Positions 44,141-59,100 of a stretch of 64,000 bases of DNA are shown here, piece after piece. The notes under the pieces are model-generated. The model was not told where the DNA came from. It was given only the letters and a program-made list of their open reading frames with translations, and made no database searches. The DNA lies in assembly GCA_949128115.1 (NCBI GenBank), contig OX421964.1, positions 49,950,601 to 50,014,600 on the forward strand. The letters run 5' to 3'. This DNA comes from Anaspis maculata (taxonomy: Eukaryota; Arthropoda; Insecta; Coleoptera; Scraptiidae). Each line of letters opens with the position of its first letter. Position 1 is the first letter of the stretch. Position numbers and translations under genes: made by a program.

Positions 44141-47100
44141 ATGCCGCCCAAGAAAAAGCGCGGGGCACAAAGCCAGGTCACTGTACCTGAACCCGTACCT
44201 GTACCTGTACCTATAGTTAAAAAAATGTCAACTAGATCACGTAAAAAAACTGAAAAAGGTGAGGCGCTGGTTCTTGCCAAGCCACCTAAAGCGCCGAAAA
44301 AACCCAGAGCACCGGCAAAACCTAAAAACGTGAAAAAACCGCCCGCAAAAAAGAAAGGTGGGAAATCCGCCCAGCCACAGCTGCAGCCTGCACTAGTAAT
44401 CGAACCTGAACCTGAACTTGAACCTGAACCTGAACCCGAGCCTGAACCTGAGCTTGCTCCAGAGGAAAACATGACTCAAGAACGTACTCCTGACCAAAAT
44501 GCATTTGATGAATGCGTCCTTGATGATGGCGCCCCTGAAGAAAAAGAAATCATTCTAGATGATGAGCAAATGGAAACTGCGGAAGTGCCGTCAGAGGAAA
44601 CCGAAGAGATTTCTCAGCAACTTGAAGCTCTTGAAGTGGCTGAGGACCAAGAAGAATCGGTACTTGACCTGGCAAGTGTGCAAGGTCAAGTGATCGAGTA
44701 TGAAGGCTTGAACTATACTGTGGAGTTTGTAACTGAAGACTTTGTACCTGTGGCTGAGGACACAGAAATAGTGATTGATGAAGAAGAAGAAGAAGAAGAA
44801 GGAGGAGAAGAAGAGGAGGTGGAGGAGGAAGATGAAGAAGGAGAAGGTAGTAACAAATCAGTCACTTTTGAACTGCTTGCAAGTATGCAGAATGCTGTCA
44901 TTGAAAATAAGCCGGAGCAAAAAGTGATGGGTGATGAAGAACCAGAACCCATGGAACCGGAGGGAATCACAGATGAAGCAGAGTCTAAGCCCCCGGAGCC
45001 TGTCAGGTTTGAAGAGCCTGCAAAGGCAAAGCCTGTAGTGGCCAAATCAATAGAAGCGGAGCTTGCTGAGTTTGAAAACGGTGTGGCCGAGCCCCCAGAA
45101 ACTCCACCTTCGGACCTATATGTAGAGCCCGAACCTGCAGAGCTTAAATCTGCCGAGACTAAACCTGAACTGAAATCATCAGAAACAAAGACTGCAGACC
45201 CCAAAGAAAAGCCAAGAAGTAGACGAAGGGCCCCCACGAAGAAGGAGCCGAAAAAAGCATCCGCCAAAAAAGGTAAATCCAAAGCAGCAGCAGCAGCAGC
45301 GGCACCACCAAAGAAAGAAGAAGTAGACAAAACAGAAGAGGTGCGTCGATCCAGCCGGATCAAGTCCATCAGCGTGTTGAAGCAAAGATCCAGGGGCCAC
45401 GGCCTGGCCAAACCGCCAAAACCGGCCGCGTCGGAAGCGCCTCCGGAAACTGCGGATAACAAACCTGCTGTGGCTGCCCCCGCCGTTGTCGAAGAAAAAC
45501 CGGCGGACTCACCCAGCTCGCACAGTCATCATTCGGATTTCGACAGCAAGCCCGTCAAGGTGAAGTCTCGCTGGAGGCTCTCTAGCGAACTGGAGATGAA
45601 CGTTCTGACGCCGGCCTCCGTCGTGAGCGAGACGCAGGGCGACAGCGAAAAAATCGCCGAAGCCACGGCAGCCCTGCTGGAAAAGCCCGCCGTACCCATG
45701 CAGAAGGACGGAGAAGTCGAAATCAGGCTGAAGCAGTTCGTGCATCTGAAGGAGAACTTGTATTTGACCGAGAGGATGAGTTGCAAGGAAGCAAAGAAGA
45801 TGACCTGCGACTGCTTTTTGACGCCAGAAGAGATCGATAGGGGCGAGTTTGGGTGCGGCGAGGACTGCCTGAATCGTTTGCTCATGATTGAATGGTGAGT
45901 AAATTGAATGTTTCATCGCCTAACTAAACGCGGTACTTGAACTGAAAAAAAAAAATTGATTGCAGCGGAAATTTGTGTCCAGTTGGGGATAGGTGTACCA
46001 ACAAGAAATTCCAAAAGCTGCAGTTCGCTCCGGTGGAGGTTTTCAAGACAGACAAGAAAGGATTGGGCTTGAGAGCGGCCGCTAACATTCCTTAGTGAGT
46101 ATTATACCACATAGAAACTATTATTAGTGATTATTACATACAACGCCCTTGATTATTAGACCTACAAGGATAATATTCACTTATCTAAATCCCACTGTCA
46201 ATAGCAACGGAATAAAATTCATGTAAACAACAAAATCTGACAGCTGTCACTTCGGACTTCTTTCATGTAATAATCTTCAAAATATCACTCGTGCTCGAGA
46301 TTTTCCCAGATAATTTTGGCCAGGCGTTTCCCTCGGGCTGATTGTCCCTGGATGAATGCCCTCCTCCTACGGAGTCGGGCATTTATCGCCACAATCAGCA
46401 CTCGCGATCGCCTGACCAAAATTATCGTGAAAATCTAAGCACTTGTGATATTACTGTTGATTATTACACACAACGCCCTTGATTATTAGACCTACAAGGA
46501 TAATATTCACTCATCTAAATCGCACTGGCAATGGCAACGGAAAAAAATTGATGTAAACAACAAAATCTGACATCTGTCACTTCGGACTTCTTTTTTGCAA
46601 TAATCATCAAAATATCACTCGTGCTCGAGATTTTCCCAGATCTCGAAGGTTAGTTGTCGACTGGTTGTCCCTAGATAAATGCCCTTCTCCTACGGAGTCG
46701 GGCATTTATCGCTACAACCAGCACTCGCGATCGCTAGGCCAAAATTATCTAAGCACTTGTGATATTACTGTTGGTTATTACATACACCGCCCTTGATTAT
46801 TAGACCTACAAGGATAATATTCACTTATATAAATCCCACTGTCAATAGCAACGGAATAAAATGGATGTAAACAACAAAATCTGACAGCTGTCATTTCGGA
46901 CTTCTTTTTTGTAATAATCACCAAAATATCACTCGTGCTCAAGATTTTCCCAGATAATTTTGGCCAGGCGTTTCCCTCGGGCTGGTTGTCCCTAGATAAA
47001 TGTCCGCCTCCTACGGAGTCGGGCATTTATCGCTACAATAGTCGATGAGCCAGGAGCCAAAAATCACGATTTTGGTTTCCACCCTGGGGACTTGCCGTGT

Positions 47101-50100
47101 CATACCTTTTTGGATTCCCCACAACACCAGCATGAAAATAAGCCATAATACGTTTTTGTATCGAGTAGCTTAAGACCACCATCTTGGAAAAACCGCGCCA
47201 AATAAGTAGTTCTTGTGGTTTGTATTTTTTTTTTCGCATCAACGGCACCTCCAATTGGAAAAATGAAATTGAATAACATTGAACAACAAAATTCACTATA
47301 ATTTTCGTTCAGAACTGTTTTTTGACAGGTCTCGTTACACCAAATATGACAGTTCATAGTTTAGCTATGGCAAATTTCTTTAATCAACATTTTCGAGTAC
47401 ACCCGATGATATTTATACAAACCGAACTTTACGTCATTGTCTTTCTAGCGTACTTTACTAGAAATGCTGCTCTTAGCGGCATTTTGATGTCCGTCTGTCC
47501 ATCGGTCTAACTGTCTGTCTTATCAATTAATTGCTGAACGAGAAGACCTAGCAAAAATCGACATCTTGTGTGTAACATGTATTTACCAGAGAATTGAATT
47601 AGGAAAAAAAAATTGTCTCAAACCGTCGCCATCTTGATCCGCATTGTCAAATTTTCTCAAAAGTGATCCGATTTACATGAAACTTGAAATACACTCATGT
47701 TTTATATTGAGAAGTATGGTTTTAATGTTTTCTTTTTTGATCCGCCGCTATTTTGTCCGCCATGTTGAAATTGGTTAAAGTGGTCTGATTTTGATTAAAA
47801 TTGGATCATAGTCGTGTCTTGTGTATGCATTGATGGTTCTTATGTTAGTTCCACGATTTGCTCCATATTGACTTGCCACATGGAAGTCAATCTCCAACTG
47901 TCACAAAATCAATTTATTCAAATATTTTCTGAACAAGGGGTTTCCGATGTGACTGGAAAACTTGTTGATGGAAATCGAATTTTGTTAGTCCTTTTCTACA
48001 AGTAGAAACTTTTCCAAAGAAAAATGTACAAATAATGCTATTAAATTTCAAAAATTTGCAAAAAAATCTGAATTTTTGAATTTATCTTTGAAAATTTCGA
48101 AACCAGATAGCAACGCCTATACATATTTATTCAAGAGAGTCGCATACCGAATTTGAACTTTCTATTTTAAAAAAAAGGTACTAAAAAATGCTTTCTTTTA
48201 ATTCATTTTGTCATCTTTACTGGAGAACCATTTTTGGTACCTTTTTTTGAAAATAGAAAGTTCAAATTCGGTATGCGACTTCCTTGAATAAAGATGTATA
48301 GGCATTGCTATCTGGTTTTCAAATTTTCAAAAAATAAAATCAAAAATTTACAACTTTTTTCTGCAAATTTCTAAAATTCAATAGCATTCTCTGTACTTTT
48401 TTTTTGAGAAGTTTCTACTTGTAGAAAAGGACTAACAAAATTCGATTTCCATCAACAAGTTTTTCAGTCACATCAGAAACCCCTTGTTCAGAAAATATTT
48501 GAATAAATTGATTAGTCAAGCGGATCAAGGCTTGCATCCGCTCGTATTTCACCCGATGTAAACGGGATGGGATCGAAGTTACAGATGACCAACTTGTAAA
48601 CAAAGCGTAATTTTTACGAAATCAAGGGATGCCTTCTAGTAATTGTAAATAAAATGCACCAAGAAAATTCAAAATTATTATCTTTTTCGGTTTGGCGCAG
48701 TTCGACGCCTTTTAAACCATGTTGTTGTCTCTCATAAATTCTAACCTAATTCTAAAGGAGTAGAATAGGATTGAGTGAAGCGGATTGAACATGCGACGAT
48801 AAAAACGCGCTTGACTGAAGCCACTCTGGATCCGATCGAAACTCGAGCGGATCGAAAGCTGCCAAAATTATCGTGAAAATCTAAGCACTTGTGATATTAT
48901 TGTTGATTATTACATACAACACCGCCCCTGATTATTAATTAGACCTACAAGAATAATATTCACTTACCGAAGTCCCACTGTCAATGACAACGGAATCAAA
49001 ATTGATGTAAACAACAAAATCTGACAGCTGTCACTTTGGACTTTTTTGCAATAATCATCAAAATATCACTCGTGCTCGAGATTTTCCCAAATAATTTTGG
49101 TCAGGCGTTTCCCTTGGGCTGGCTGTCTCTTGATAAATGCCCTCCTCCTACGGAGTCGGGCACTTATCGCTACAACCAGCACTCGCGATCGCCTGGCCAA
49201 AATTATCGTGAAAATCTAAGCACTTGTGATACTTATTACCTATTACTGTTGATACAATTTATAGTGCTATTCTGTAAAAAATACAATTCCATTAACGCTC
49301 TGTTATGTAAAAATTCGTGTCAGCCATTGGCTGAGCCTAGGTAATAACAACGTAACAGAGCCTTTATGGAACGTCATTTTTTAGAGAATCGCACCATTAT
49401 TCACATGGTTGCAACTATCAAATAGGCGAATTCTGGACATTTCAGACCGCTTTCGGTGCATGCCGCTTCCATGTCCCGATGACTTGAAATCGCCGATTTG
49501 ATAATTAAATTGCAGCCGTGCAGTTCACGTCAAGAACAAGATGACCCGACCACTAGCCGGCTTACTTTTTGACCAATTTCAAAAATGAAAACTGGTTCTT
49601 GAAGGATTTCTGCTGAATTTTTCAAAGCCATGATTGGGGTAATTGTAAGCCTAAATACAAATGCGGTTGTAATGCTAAATGAGGAATCGAGTGAGACAGA
49701 AAGTGTGATTGAAATAACGAGGGGCGTACTGCAGGGAGACTGTTTGAGCCCGTCTCTTTATATTCTTTTCACTAGTGGGCTGGAGGAGTTTTTTTTTTAG
49801 TGAAGGAGCAAAGGGGGTATCTGTGGACGGGGGAAGTGACTGATGTTACAGTATGCTGATGACATAGTCATGCTAGCAGATTCACCCACGTCCCTATAAA
49901 GGAGCTTGAACATTCTCAGTATTTACTGCAACAGAATGAAACTTGACCTGGATCCCGACAAATAATAAATATCGGTTGTGTCACCCCAGAACTTTGCCGA
50001 CTAGTATCCAGGAACCTATGTAAATTTTTGTTCGAAACGTCCCTTCCGGTGGGGAGTTGGAATTAGAGAAAAAGATTGAAAATAATTTGCTGAAAATTGA

Positions 50101-53100
50101 AAATTTTCTCAGGATTTGAATTTTCCGGGAAAACCTCAAATCTAATTCCAAATCATCTTATTGTAAAAATCGTCAATCAAGGCTTCACTTTGAACTACAT
50201 CATTCAAGTCCGGTCTCGAAAACCCAGTCCGGTTTTATATTTTCAACCGAGAAATTTGAAAAAAAAATTGGAAAATGTTCAATTACCAGTTACCTCTTGT
50301 TAAAAAAAAAAAAATGGTGAAAATCTCTTCACCAACTAAAGTGCTGTCAAAGTAGTTGCCGGTAGGTGTGTAGGTACCCTTCCGCCAGAAAACTTTTGAC
50401 GGCAAAACATTATCCAGGTCATTTTTGGACGAAAATTTTCTCGCCGGCCGTCCATTTCCGGCCGACGGCCGGTAGGTGAATGGGGGCCTTACAGACAGAG
50501 ATCATTCTGGATGTGGTCTTCATCGTCAAAACGGATATATCCGTCGAAATCTCGAAATTATTTTTTAGCGCGATCACAATACTTCCCCTCCTCGTTGGGT
50601 GGTAGGTCGGGGAAGTAAAATTACCGTCGAAAAACCGGCACCGTGCCGATTTTGAAAATGGGTCTACACGACGCCCAATCCAATCTACTTTCGATATCAG
50701 TTGGAATTTTTTCAAAAAAGTCTGTCCCCGAGCAGGAATGAATTTTTGAGTGGAGTCCTTTATCAAAAGCGAGTCGTCCTGGTCAAAATACGGGCGAGAG
50801 GCCTTCTCGGGTGGCAAGGGCTGGGAGAAATTTTGAAAATTCATAACGCTTGACTGGAAAATGGTGGAAAATTACAACTGCAGACTTAATTTCACTCCTT
50901 TGTTGTGTTGCTTCCTGCCAAATTTGGTCTCAATCCATAGGATAGATTTTGAATAATCAATAGGTAAAGTTTTGAACTTTGATATTTTTCATCATTTGAC
51001 AGATAACAGATAGGGCAATACTTTCAACTGTTCTGAATACCTACAGTTTTTTATGGGCTTTCAAATGGCATATCGTAAATCAAGTTCCGTGCTGTCATTT
51101 TTTTGATAGTGACACTTCCGTTTGACAGATGACAGCCAAAAACTAATGGGCTCATTCGAGGGTGAAACCATGTCTGTGTACCAAATTTCAAGTCGATAAT
51201 AGACGTTGCGGCTGTTATCGTGGAAGGTTACAGACACATACATACATACACACATACAGACAGAAATCATCCTGGAAATGGCCTTAATCGTCAAAGGGTT
51301 AGCGTCGTTTAGCGCGTTCACAGTACTTCCCCTCCTCGTTGGGTGGTTGGTAGGGAAAGTAATATGAGTTTCATTAGGAAGAAACGAAACGCTTCAAAGC
51401 GGAACCGCCAAGTGCGTTTCTCCAAACATGAGAGTCCCACTGCTGATGTGTTGTTGTGGGACTTGGGGGTGGAATGGAAATTATAATACTTACCGCAATT
51501 ATCATATAAAACACTCTCTTGTGTGTCACTCTTTTTCCGATTGTCTGCTGCGTAAATCTTAATTGAACTGCCCTGATTGAGTGTATCTAGGCTTACCTGG
51601 CCATGTCGTTGGCAGTACTTAGGTACTCATTCCATTCATGAGACGTAAACGCTTAAAATGTTGACAAAATTTCAGTGGCGAGTTCATCTTGGAGTACGTT
51701 GGAGAGGTTCTAGATCACGAAGAATTCGATGCCCGTGCTGATGATTATTCAAAAGACCAGAACAAGCATTATTATTTCATGTCATTGAGAGCTGACGCCA
51801 TAATAGATGCCACCGCAAAAGGAAACATTTCACGTTTCATCAATCATTCATGCGACCCGAATGCCGAAACGCAAAAGTGGACCGTCAATGGAGAGCTGCG
51901 GATTGGCTTCTTTAGCACGAGGACGATCCTTGCCGGTGAAGAAATCACATTTGACTACAGATTCCAACGATATGGGTAATTTCAATTTTTTTGAAGAAAA
52001 AATGCAGTTTGTTTTTATTGTAATCATAATTACAGAAAAGAAGCACAGAAGTGTTATTGCGAAGCACCGACTTGTCGCGGGTGGTTAGGCGAAGAACCAG
52101 AAGATGAAGATGATGAAGAAGACGAAGAAGATGAGGAAGACGAGGAAGCCATGCAAGAGGAAGAACAAGAAGCGGTAAAAGTTGAAGTTGAAGGAAAAGT
52201 AGATGAGATTGGTATAATTGGTGAAGAGGCGGAAGTGAAGCCGGATGTTCTACTACTAGCACCAGTTGAACCGAAGCCGCCAAAGAAGGAACGAAAACGC
52301 GTTTCGCCGAAGCGTAAGCCTAGGAAGGATAAATTTGAAGATTTGGACGTAAGTTACGATCACTATTTTGGGTTAGTTATAAGTGACTGTTCAAATTTTA
52401 GCAATTGGATGAAGAAATCGATATGGTCGTCACCACTGGACTGAAGAACCAAGCTCATACATTGAAGTTGAGCAGATTGATGGTGCGAGCTAAAGAGCCA
52501 GCACAAAGAACGAAACTGTTGAGAATTTTGAGGCGCGGCGAGCTACCTTGCCGCCGGTTGTTCTTGGACTATCACGGACTCAGGTTGATGCACGGTTATA
52601 TGACAGACGCTCAACATTTAGCCAAGACTGATACAAAATTCGAATCTCTACGTCTAGAAATGTTGCAAACTTTAGCAACTTTGCCTATACCGAATAAAAC
52701 GATGCTGCAAGATAGCAAAGTTTTACCGACTGTCGAAAAATGGTCAGTACCAGCGTCAGCGGTGAACACCACTGAAGTTATGGATTCAGACAGTAATTCA
52801 CCTCGAACTGATGATGTTACAAGTCAAGCTGGTACCGTCACCAATGAAGTGAAGACTGAAATTGATAATGTCAAGCAAGAGAAAGCACAGAAGGAAGACG
52901 TGCAGCCTATGGAAGTGACGGAAGCAGAAGAAGTGATTGCCGAAAAATCAAGCGAGGACATTACCGAAACTACAGAAGGCGCTTCAGATGATAAAAACGC
53001 GAAACCCGTCAAATCGGACGATCAACCGAATTACGAAGAAGAAATCATGGCGTTGGCGCTGAAACTGTTGGAGGAATGGTCGAACTTGAAGGAGGTCTTC

Positions 53101-56100
53101 AAAATTCCGAAGAAGGAGAGGATAGAACAGATGAAGGAACACGAGCGCGAGGCCAACAAGGGATACATCGCCGGATTGGGTTTGGAGCCGCAAGATGCTG
53201 AAAAGAAGAACGAGAGCCGGTACCGCATCTTGAAGCGGTACAGATCAATCGAAAAGGTAGACAGCAGCGGTATCGGCTCGCGGAAGAACATCAAACTCGA
53301 GGATCGGACCATTGTCAATTTCCCGAAACTCGGCAGAGATGAGAGACGTAAAATGTTCGCGCTGCAGGTCGAACAGCACGAAGAGGAACGACGCCGTAAG
53401 CAGAGGGAGATGTGGAGGCAGCACGAGCAGCACTGCTTCTTGCTGGGGACCGATCCGCGACTCACGGCTCCGTACGATCCGAGTCGTGGCGGCTACCAGT
53501 GCATCTGGAATCCGCAGATCGGACAGTGGCAGAACTACCCCATCCAGAATCCGAACATCATCTACAATCCGCAGAATCCGTCTCCGATTCCCGGCATGCC
53601 GCCGCACGCCGGCATGGGAATGCCACCGCCGAATCCGAACTTTCCCGCCTATCTCCAGCCCAATTTGCACCACGTCCAGAGTCCCGCAGGCATGATGCCG
53701 CCGGGTTCCATCAGTCAGATGCATCCTCTGCCTGCTCTTCCCTACCAGGAGGAGGTGTCGAAGAAAACCGAAGATTACACTCAGGTCAAGTTCATGGGAC
53801 CGATCCCGCCGCCCGCCAAGCTGCCGGCGAAGTGGATGTGCGCCAAGGACAAGTACGGTCGACCGTACTATTACCACATAAGGATCAGGAAGAGCCAGTG
53901 GGAACCACCGCCGCCGCCTCCCGTGCAAGAAGAATTGGATGAGTGTAAGGATTTTCCTGTAAACTTTATAGATAAAAACAGACCCATAAACTTCTGTCCG
54001 ATAATGTAACATTTACATTGCATCCACCATAACCGTGGTTCGCGTGACTTGAGAGATTTTATTTCTAAATTTCCATAATGTGAAAATCCTGAAATCTTTG
54101 CAGTTGGTAGTTCTGACGATATTTGGCACAATAATTCCTGACGACACACGATGTTGTATTTTTATGAGAATTTACGTGTAAAAAGTTTAATAATCCAAAT
54201 TTCAAAGAACTTACCAGTTCACAGCTGCGTCTTGGACCGAAATTAATGCGATCACCTTCAATATCATTTATTTATAGTGTCATCGACAGCCCGTCGAGGT
54301 AGTTCATATCTCGACCCTTTCAATAATTAATTTGTCATTTGCCCCCGTTTTGGGGCCCGCACGAGACGTGTTTTTGTCGGCCGTCAAGAAGACGAATCCC
54401 GAATGCTGTGAAATTTGAAGAGACCTATACGATTAGGCGTCTAAACGACGGTAACACATTTCCACGCATGATAAGGGTAAACTTTCAAACGATTTTAATA
54501 GCGTTTTCGAGCTGCTAGAACCGAGCTTCTTCAGCTCGAAAATCGCTATCACTGATTCGCCAGAGATTCTCGAAAACCAATCGAATCCCTTGATTTTCGA
54601 GCTGAATTGGTTCGGTTCTAGTGATTCGATAACCCTATAACATTTTGACGTCATTTCGACAGGCAACGAAACTTGACTTTTGGACGAGCCAGTTTTACAT
54701 CTGGTGGGCAGGCGGCGAGCCAAAGTAGAAAATTTGTCTCCACGTTAAGCGCACTCAAAAAAAGTGACATTACTGAATTGAAACGTAAATGGGATTTGTG
54801 TTTCGTGAAAATACTCCAGTCATGTAATCATGCTTACGCTTTCGAATAGGCTACTTTATATGATAACCGCAGTGCGATATCTCAATTCTAAGTGTCTTGA
54901 AATAATAAAATAGAACGCTGGTGACTTTACTGCTGAATATCTCCATCCCTACTCCTCAAAGTCATACGGCGACACTCGCTTATGGAAGCGCTTATGGCGT
55001 CACGCGAATTTTCAAAATCGCTCTAGCACATAGACGGTTGGGAAAAGTTGAATTTTTCTTCCCGAAATGGGTTTACTGTGTACTTGATAGACCGATCATG
55101 GTAAAATCTCAAAATGACACCAATGTCCAGTAGTCTATTGCGCTTTCAGAAACTACATCCAGTTATTCGGAAAAAATCACGAAAAGAAAAATGTGACTAC
55201 TACAGAAGTATACAATCAAAATTATTTTCGCAATGAACCAAGGTGGCAATCAATAAGACCAAGCGGTTCATGGTTACATTACAGGACGGTACATCTTGCG
55301 AACAAAAGAGAACCCAATGCGAAATGCGTCACCAAAAACGAACACTTGAGGCGGATTTTCATGCGAAAATCTCGAATTATCTCTTTCCGATTATCTCGAA
55401 AAAAATGAAGTTCAAGGGTAGGGTACCCCTAGTACAAATGAAAGAGGATAAAAAAAGCTATCAGATAACGTTATGAAATTAGAGGCATGCCATTTGAAAA
55501 AAATGAGTTATGATACTTTGAAAATTATGAAGTTTGATGTTTTTTTGTGAACGCCCTTGTATCAAGAAATCCCAATTTTTTGACATTGGGATATTGGTCT
55601 TTGACTTGACTATCACCATGTCAAGTTTTCAAAAGCAAGGCCGCTACGATTTTTCTAAGAAAACTGTGAAAATGCGATTTTTTTAGTTTTTAATTTTTAG
55701 TTGGTGGCACTGCCACACAATTGAAAAACAAAAATACAGGCATAAGACAGTTGAAAAAGCTAAACATGAAAATGCAAAAAAATATAAGGTGTTCCATTTA
55801 AAAAAATTCACGTTTTGTATTTCCCGTCAAAATGGGACACCTGTATAGCTAAAAATTACTTTAGGTTATAGGTCTCATCAAACCATATAACTTTTCTCTT
55901 GCATCTTTTTCTCTATCTTGAACGGTAAGACCGCTATGGGATAATTACGCTAGGATGGACTACCTGTATATCATGAAAGTGCCAATTTTTGGGATTGTAG
56001 TAAATATTTTTGCAGTATTATCATATTATTATGTATATCTACAAAAAAAAGGAAACACCCTAACCACTCTGGTGCCACAAAAAAAGTTTGAAAAATCTGT

Positions 56101-59100
56101 AAAATCTGTGATGCATTAAAAAATGACCGTTATTTTTCCGAATCACACGTAATATAAAACACATCCTAACACAACACCCAATACAACAGAATTGATTATT
56201 GTCATCGTAATATTCGTAATCAAGGTAGGAAGACTTGAAATATCAGATATTGCTTACATTTAATTTTTCTGAGAAAAAGGTTAAAACTGAAAACCCGGTC
56301 ATTTTGACCGTGACCCGTGCACCGCCGGGTTCAACTTGGACTTTCTTTCATGATGTCGCCATAAACATGTCGACAGAAGGAGAACAGAACACAAACTAAA
56401 TGAACCAATGCAATGACGCAATATGAGAAGTGAGTTGAATTATTTGTTTGATTAAATGAAGGCTCGAAGGGCCTATATGTGGGTTTTGAAATCTACTTGA
56501 TAGCTTGAATAAATGTTAAATATTTTTTCAAAACAATCAAAGTATTGTAGCAATACACCTTCCAATGCTTCACCATAGGAAATGTTGGGTCGATATTGCT
56601 ACATTTCTGAATTGAAAGAGTATGGTTCATACATTCACTGTGCTTAGTGCCATGTTCTAACCATAAAATACAGGGTGCTTTCACCTATTGTCCGGATAGA
56701 GGTCCAAATATAGTAAACAATTTATTTTTCCACGGTAGAACGCCTTCCTCGGTTTTTTGTGTGCTATCGTTTTTTAGACACCAAATCGTAAGAGTCCCTT
56801 CGAATTTCAAATCACAGCATTCGCGATTCATCTTCTTGACGGTCGACAATAACATCTCTCGCGCGGGCCCCAAAACAGGAACAAATGTCAAATTAGAGGT
56901 ACCTAATCACATCAATTTAGGCCCAACATGTAACTTCGAACGGCTAGGCTCTTTAGAATTTGGATTATTCAACTTTTTACACGTAAATCCTACTGCAAGG
57001 TGCAGACCTGACGACCTTTCCTAATGATTCTCATCGTTATTGCTTTAGCGTAAAAGCCGCCGTCTTTTTCATAAAACCTTTTATTCAATTTCTCTTATCT
57101 GTAGAGGGTGTCAGAGACCTTGAAAACGATATTTCTTCTAAAATGCCTTCAGACTTGAACCATTCACTTCGTTCCTCAACTGATATAGAGCTAAAAATCA
57201 CATGGTTTTGTACCTAGGCATTTTGTTGAAACGGACTTTATAGAGAAGTTTTGAAGAAAATCGATTTTGATTTTACAGTTTTATTGTGGGAATGTTTTTT
57301 CCGGAGGATGCTCTCGCTTCTTGTCTTTCCGACATGTTCAGTACTTTTTGGGTCATGTTCCAGCTAGCGAAACCACATCCAGTTCCGACACGAGCAGCCT
57401 TAGCTCTGAAACGAGTTCTGATGAGGTGGACAGTGATGATGAAATAAACGATACCAAGCTTCTGATAGACGTCCGAAAGCAAATGGAGAAGCAAGCCAAG
57501 CAATCGGCGGTCAAAGCTCTGCCCGTCCAACTCAAAACCGAAGAGGACTGTGAAACCCCAAGTCCCGTCGATGACGGTGCGATCAAGGAACAGGAAGAGC
57601 CAACCTCAATCGAGCCATCAGAAGAAACGGTAGAACTTGGCGGAGAAAGCTCAACGATCGATGCCAGAATAAAAGATCTGATTAAAGAGGAAAAAACTCT
57701 ACAACCACCTGCCAAAAAGCGTCGATCTGGTTTGGTCCATGAAATCATCATCAGCGTAAGTAAATTACCTATTCGAAGCTTCAGTAGAAGTATTACGGAC
57801 TAGTTTAATAGATAGTATTGCGGGTTAGCTTTCGTCAACGCGGAGCTAGCAGCTAACTCTTCTTGAGCTCAACTGCAGCTCGGGTGGGCGCGATGAATTA
57901 CGTTTAATTGAACGAAACTGATGTAACCGTCTTTGCCAACATTCAAGTTAATACCTCCAATATTTTAGAACTAGTTCAGAAAAGTCAAGAATAGCGTGGT
58001 GCTTGAGAATCTTCCAGTGATTGAAATGAAACCAGAATCTGATCATCATATCCCAGGCTGAAATGATGCCTACATACTAAGTTTCAACTTGATCTACGGC
58101 TCGGCACATATCGTGGAAGAATGTTAATTTACTTTGAAACTCCAAATCTAAAAAAGAAAAACAACAATTTTGAGCCGCGCCACTTTTTTTGATAGAAGCT
58201 CTTGAGCACCTTATATTTCTTTATCTCACTAACCCTTGGTTCCACAAAAAAGATAATTCGAAGTCAGTTGATTCGCGATTTTTGTTTGTCAATTTTCGGC
58301 TTACTGATCAATAGAAATGCTGGTTTATCTGTCAATAATGAAAATATGATGGGTCTAGTACAGATTTCAGGCATTTTTTGGGGTTAATCGCCTAGCATTC
58401 AGTAGAAAAAAGTTCTGTTAATCTGCAATCAGCCTTGATCGCTGATCTTTTTTGTGGAACTGACAGTAAAACTGTACTAATGCATATTACAGCCAAGAAG
58501 CGAAGAGGACAGACAACAGTTTAGAGAAGACATTAAACGGTACAAACAAAACAAAGAAAAACTGAAACGTGAAAAGGAGCAGATCTTGCAACAAACCAAG
58601 AAGGTGAAGGAAAAACGTTCCAAATCAACAGTCAAAGCCAAAATGAAGGAGATGAGCGATTCGAACAGCAAAGCTGCGAAGAACATCAAGGAGAATTTCA
58701 GGTCGAATATGGCGACTGTTGTTGTGAGTGTGCTGAATTCATACAGAAAACCGGACTGCAAAGAAGGCCGAATCACCAATACAGACGATTTCAAGCATCT
58801 AGCCAGAAAGGTAAAGTCAGTTGCTTTTGAGGTGAACCACAAAAAGGGTTTTTTGCGGTGAACCCATGGTGAACCACAAAAAGAGTTTTTTGCGGGCTCT
58901 TTCCATGCAGTTTTTTCATGAGCAATCAAACCTAGGGACTCCAAAATATCGATTTTTTTTGTGTTACTGGTTTGTACATGTACTTTTTTCTTTTAGTTGA
59001 CACATTTCGTAATGCTGAAAGAAATGAAACACATAGAGAAAATTGAAGATCTAGTCTGTACGGATAATGTGAAAGCGAAAGCAAGGGAATACATCAAGAA

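Noticed and set aside
44713..45462. 249-codon minus-strand ORF opposite Set2 exon 1
   Set aside because: It is the shadow of the acidic, repeat-rich Set2 N terminus; its Ser-rich translation is the complement of Glu/Ala-rich codons.
53945..54009. Set2 ending with the stop at 54007-54009 as the main form
   Set aside because: A consensus donor at 53945 and three downstream exons, all in phase and ending in a clear SRI domain, fit the family better; kept only as a possible isoform.
53245..54012. 255-codon minus-strand ORF opposite the Set2 WW exon
   Set aside because: It overlaps a strongly supported exon with the WW motif and has no domain of its own.
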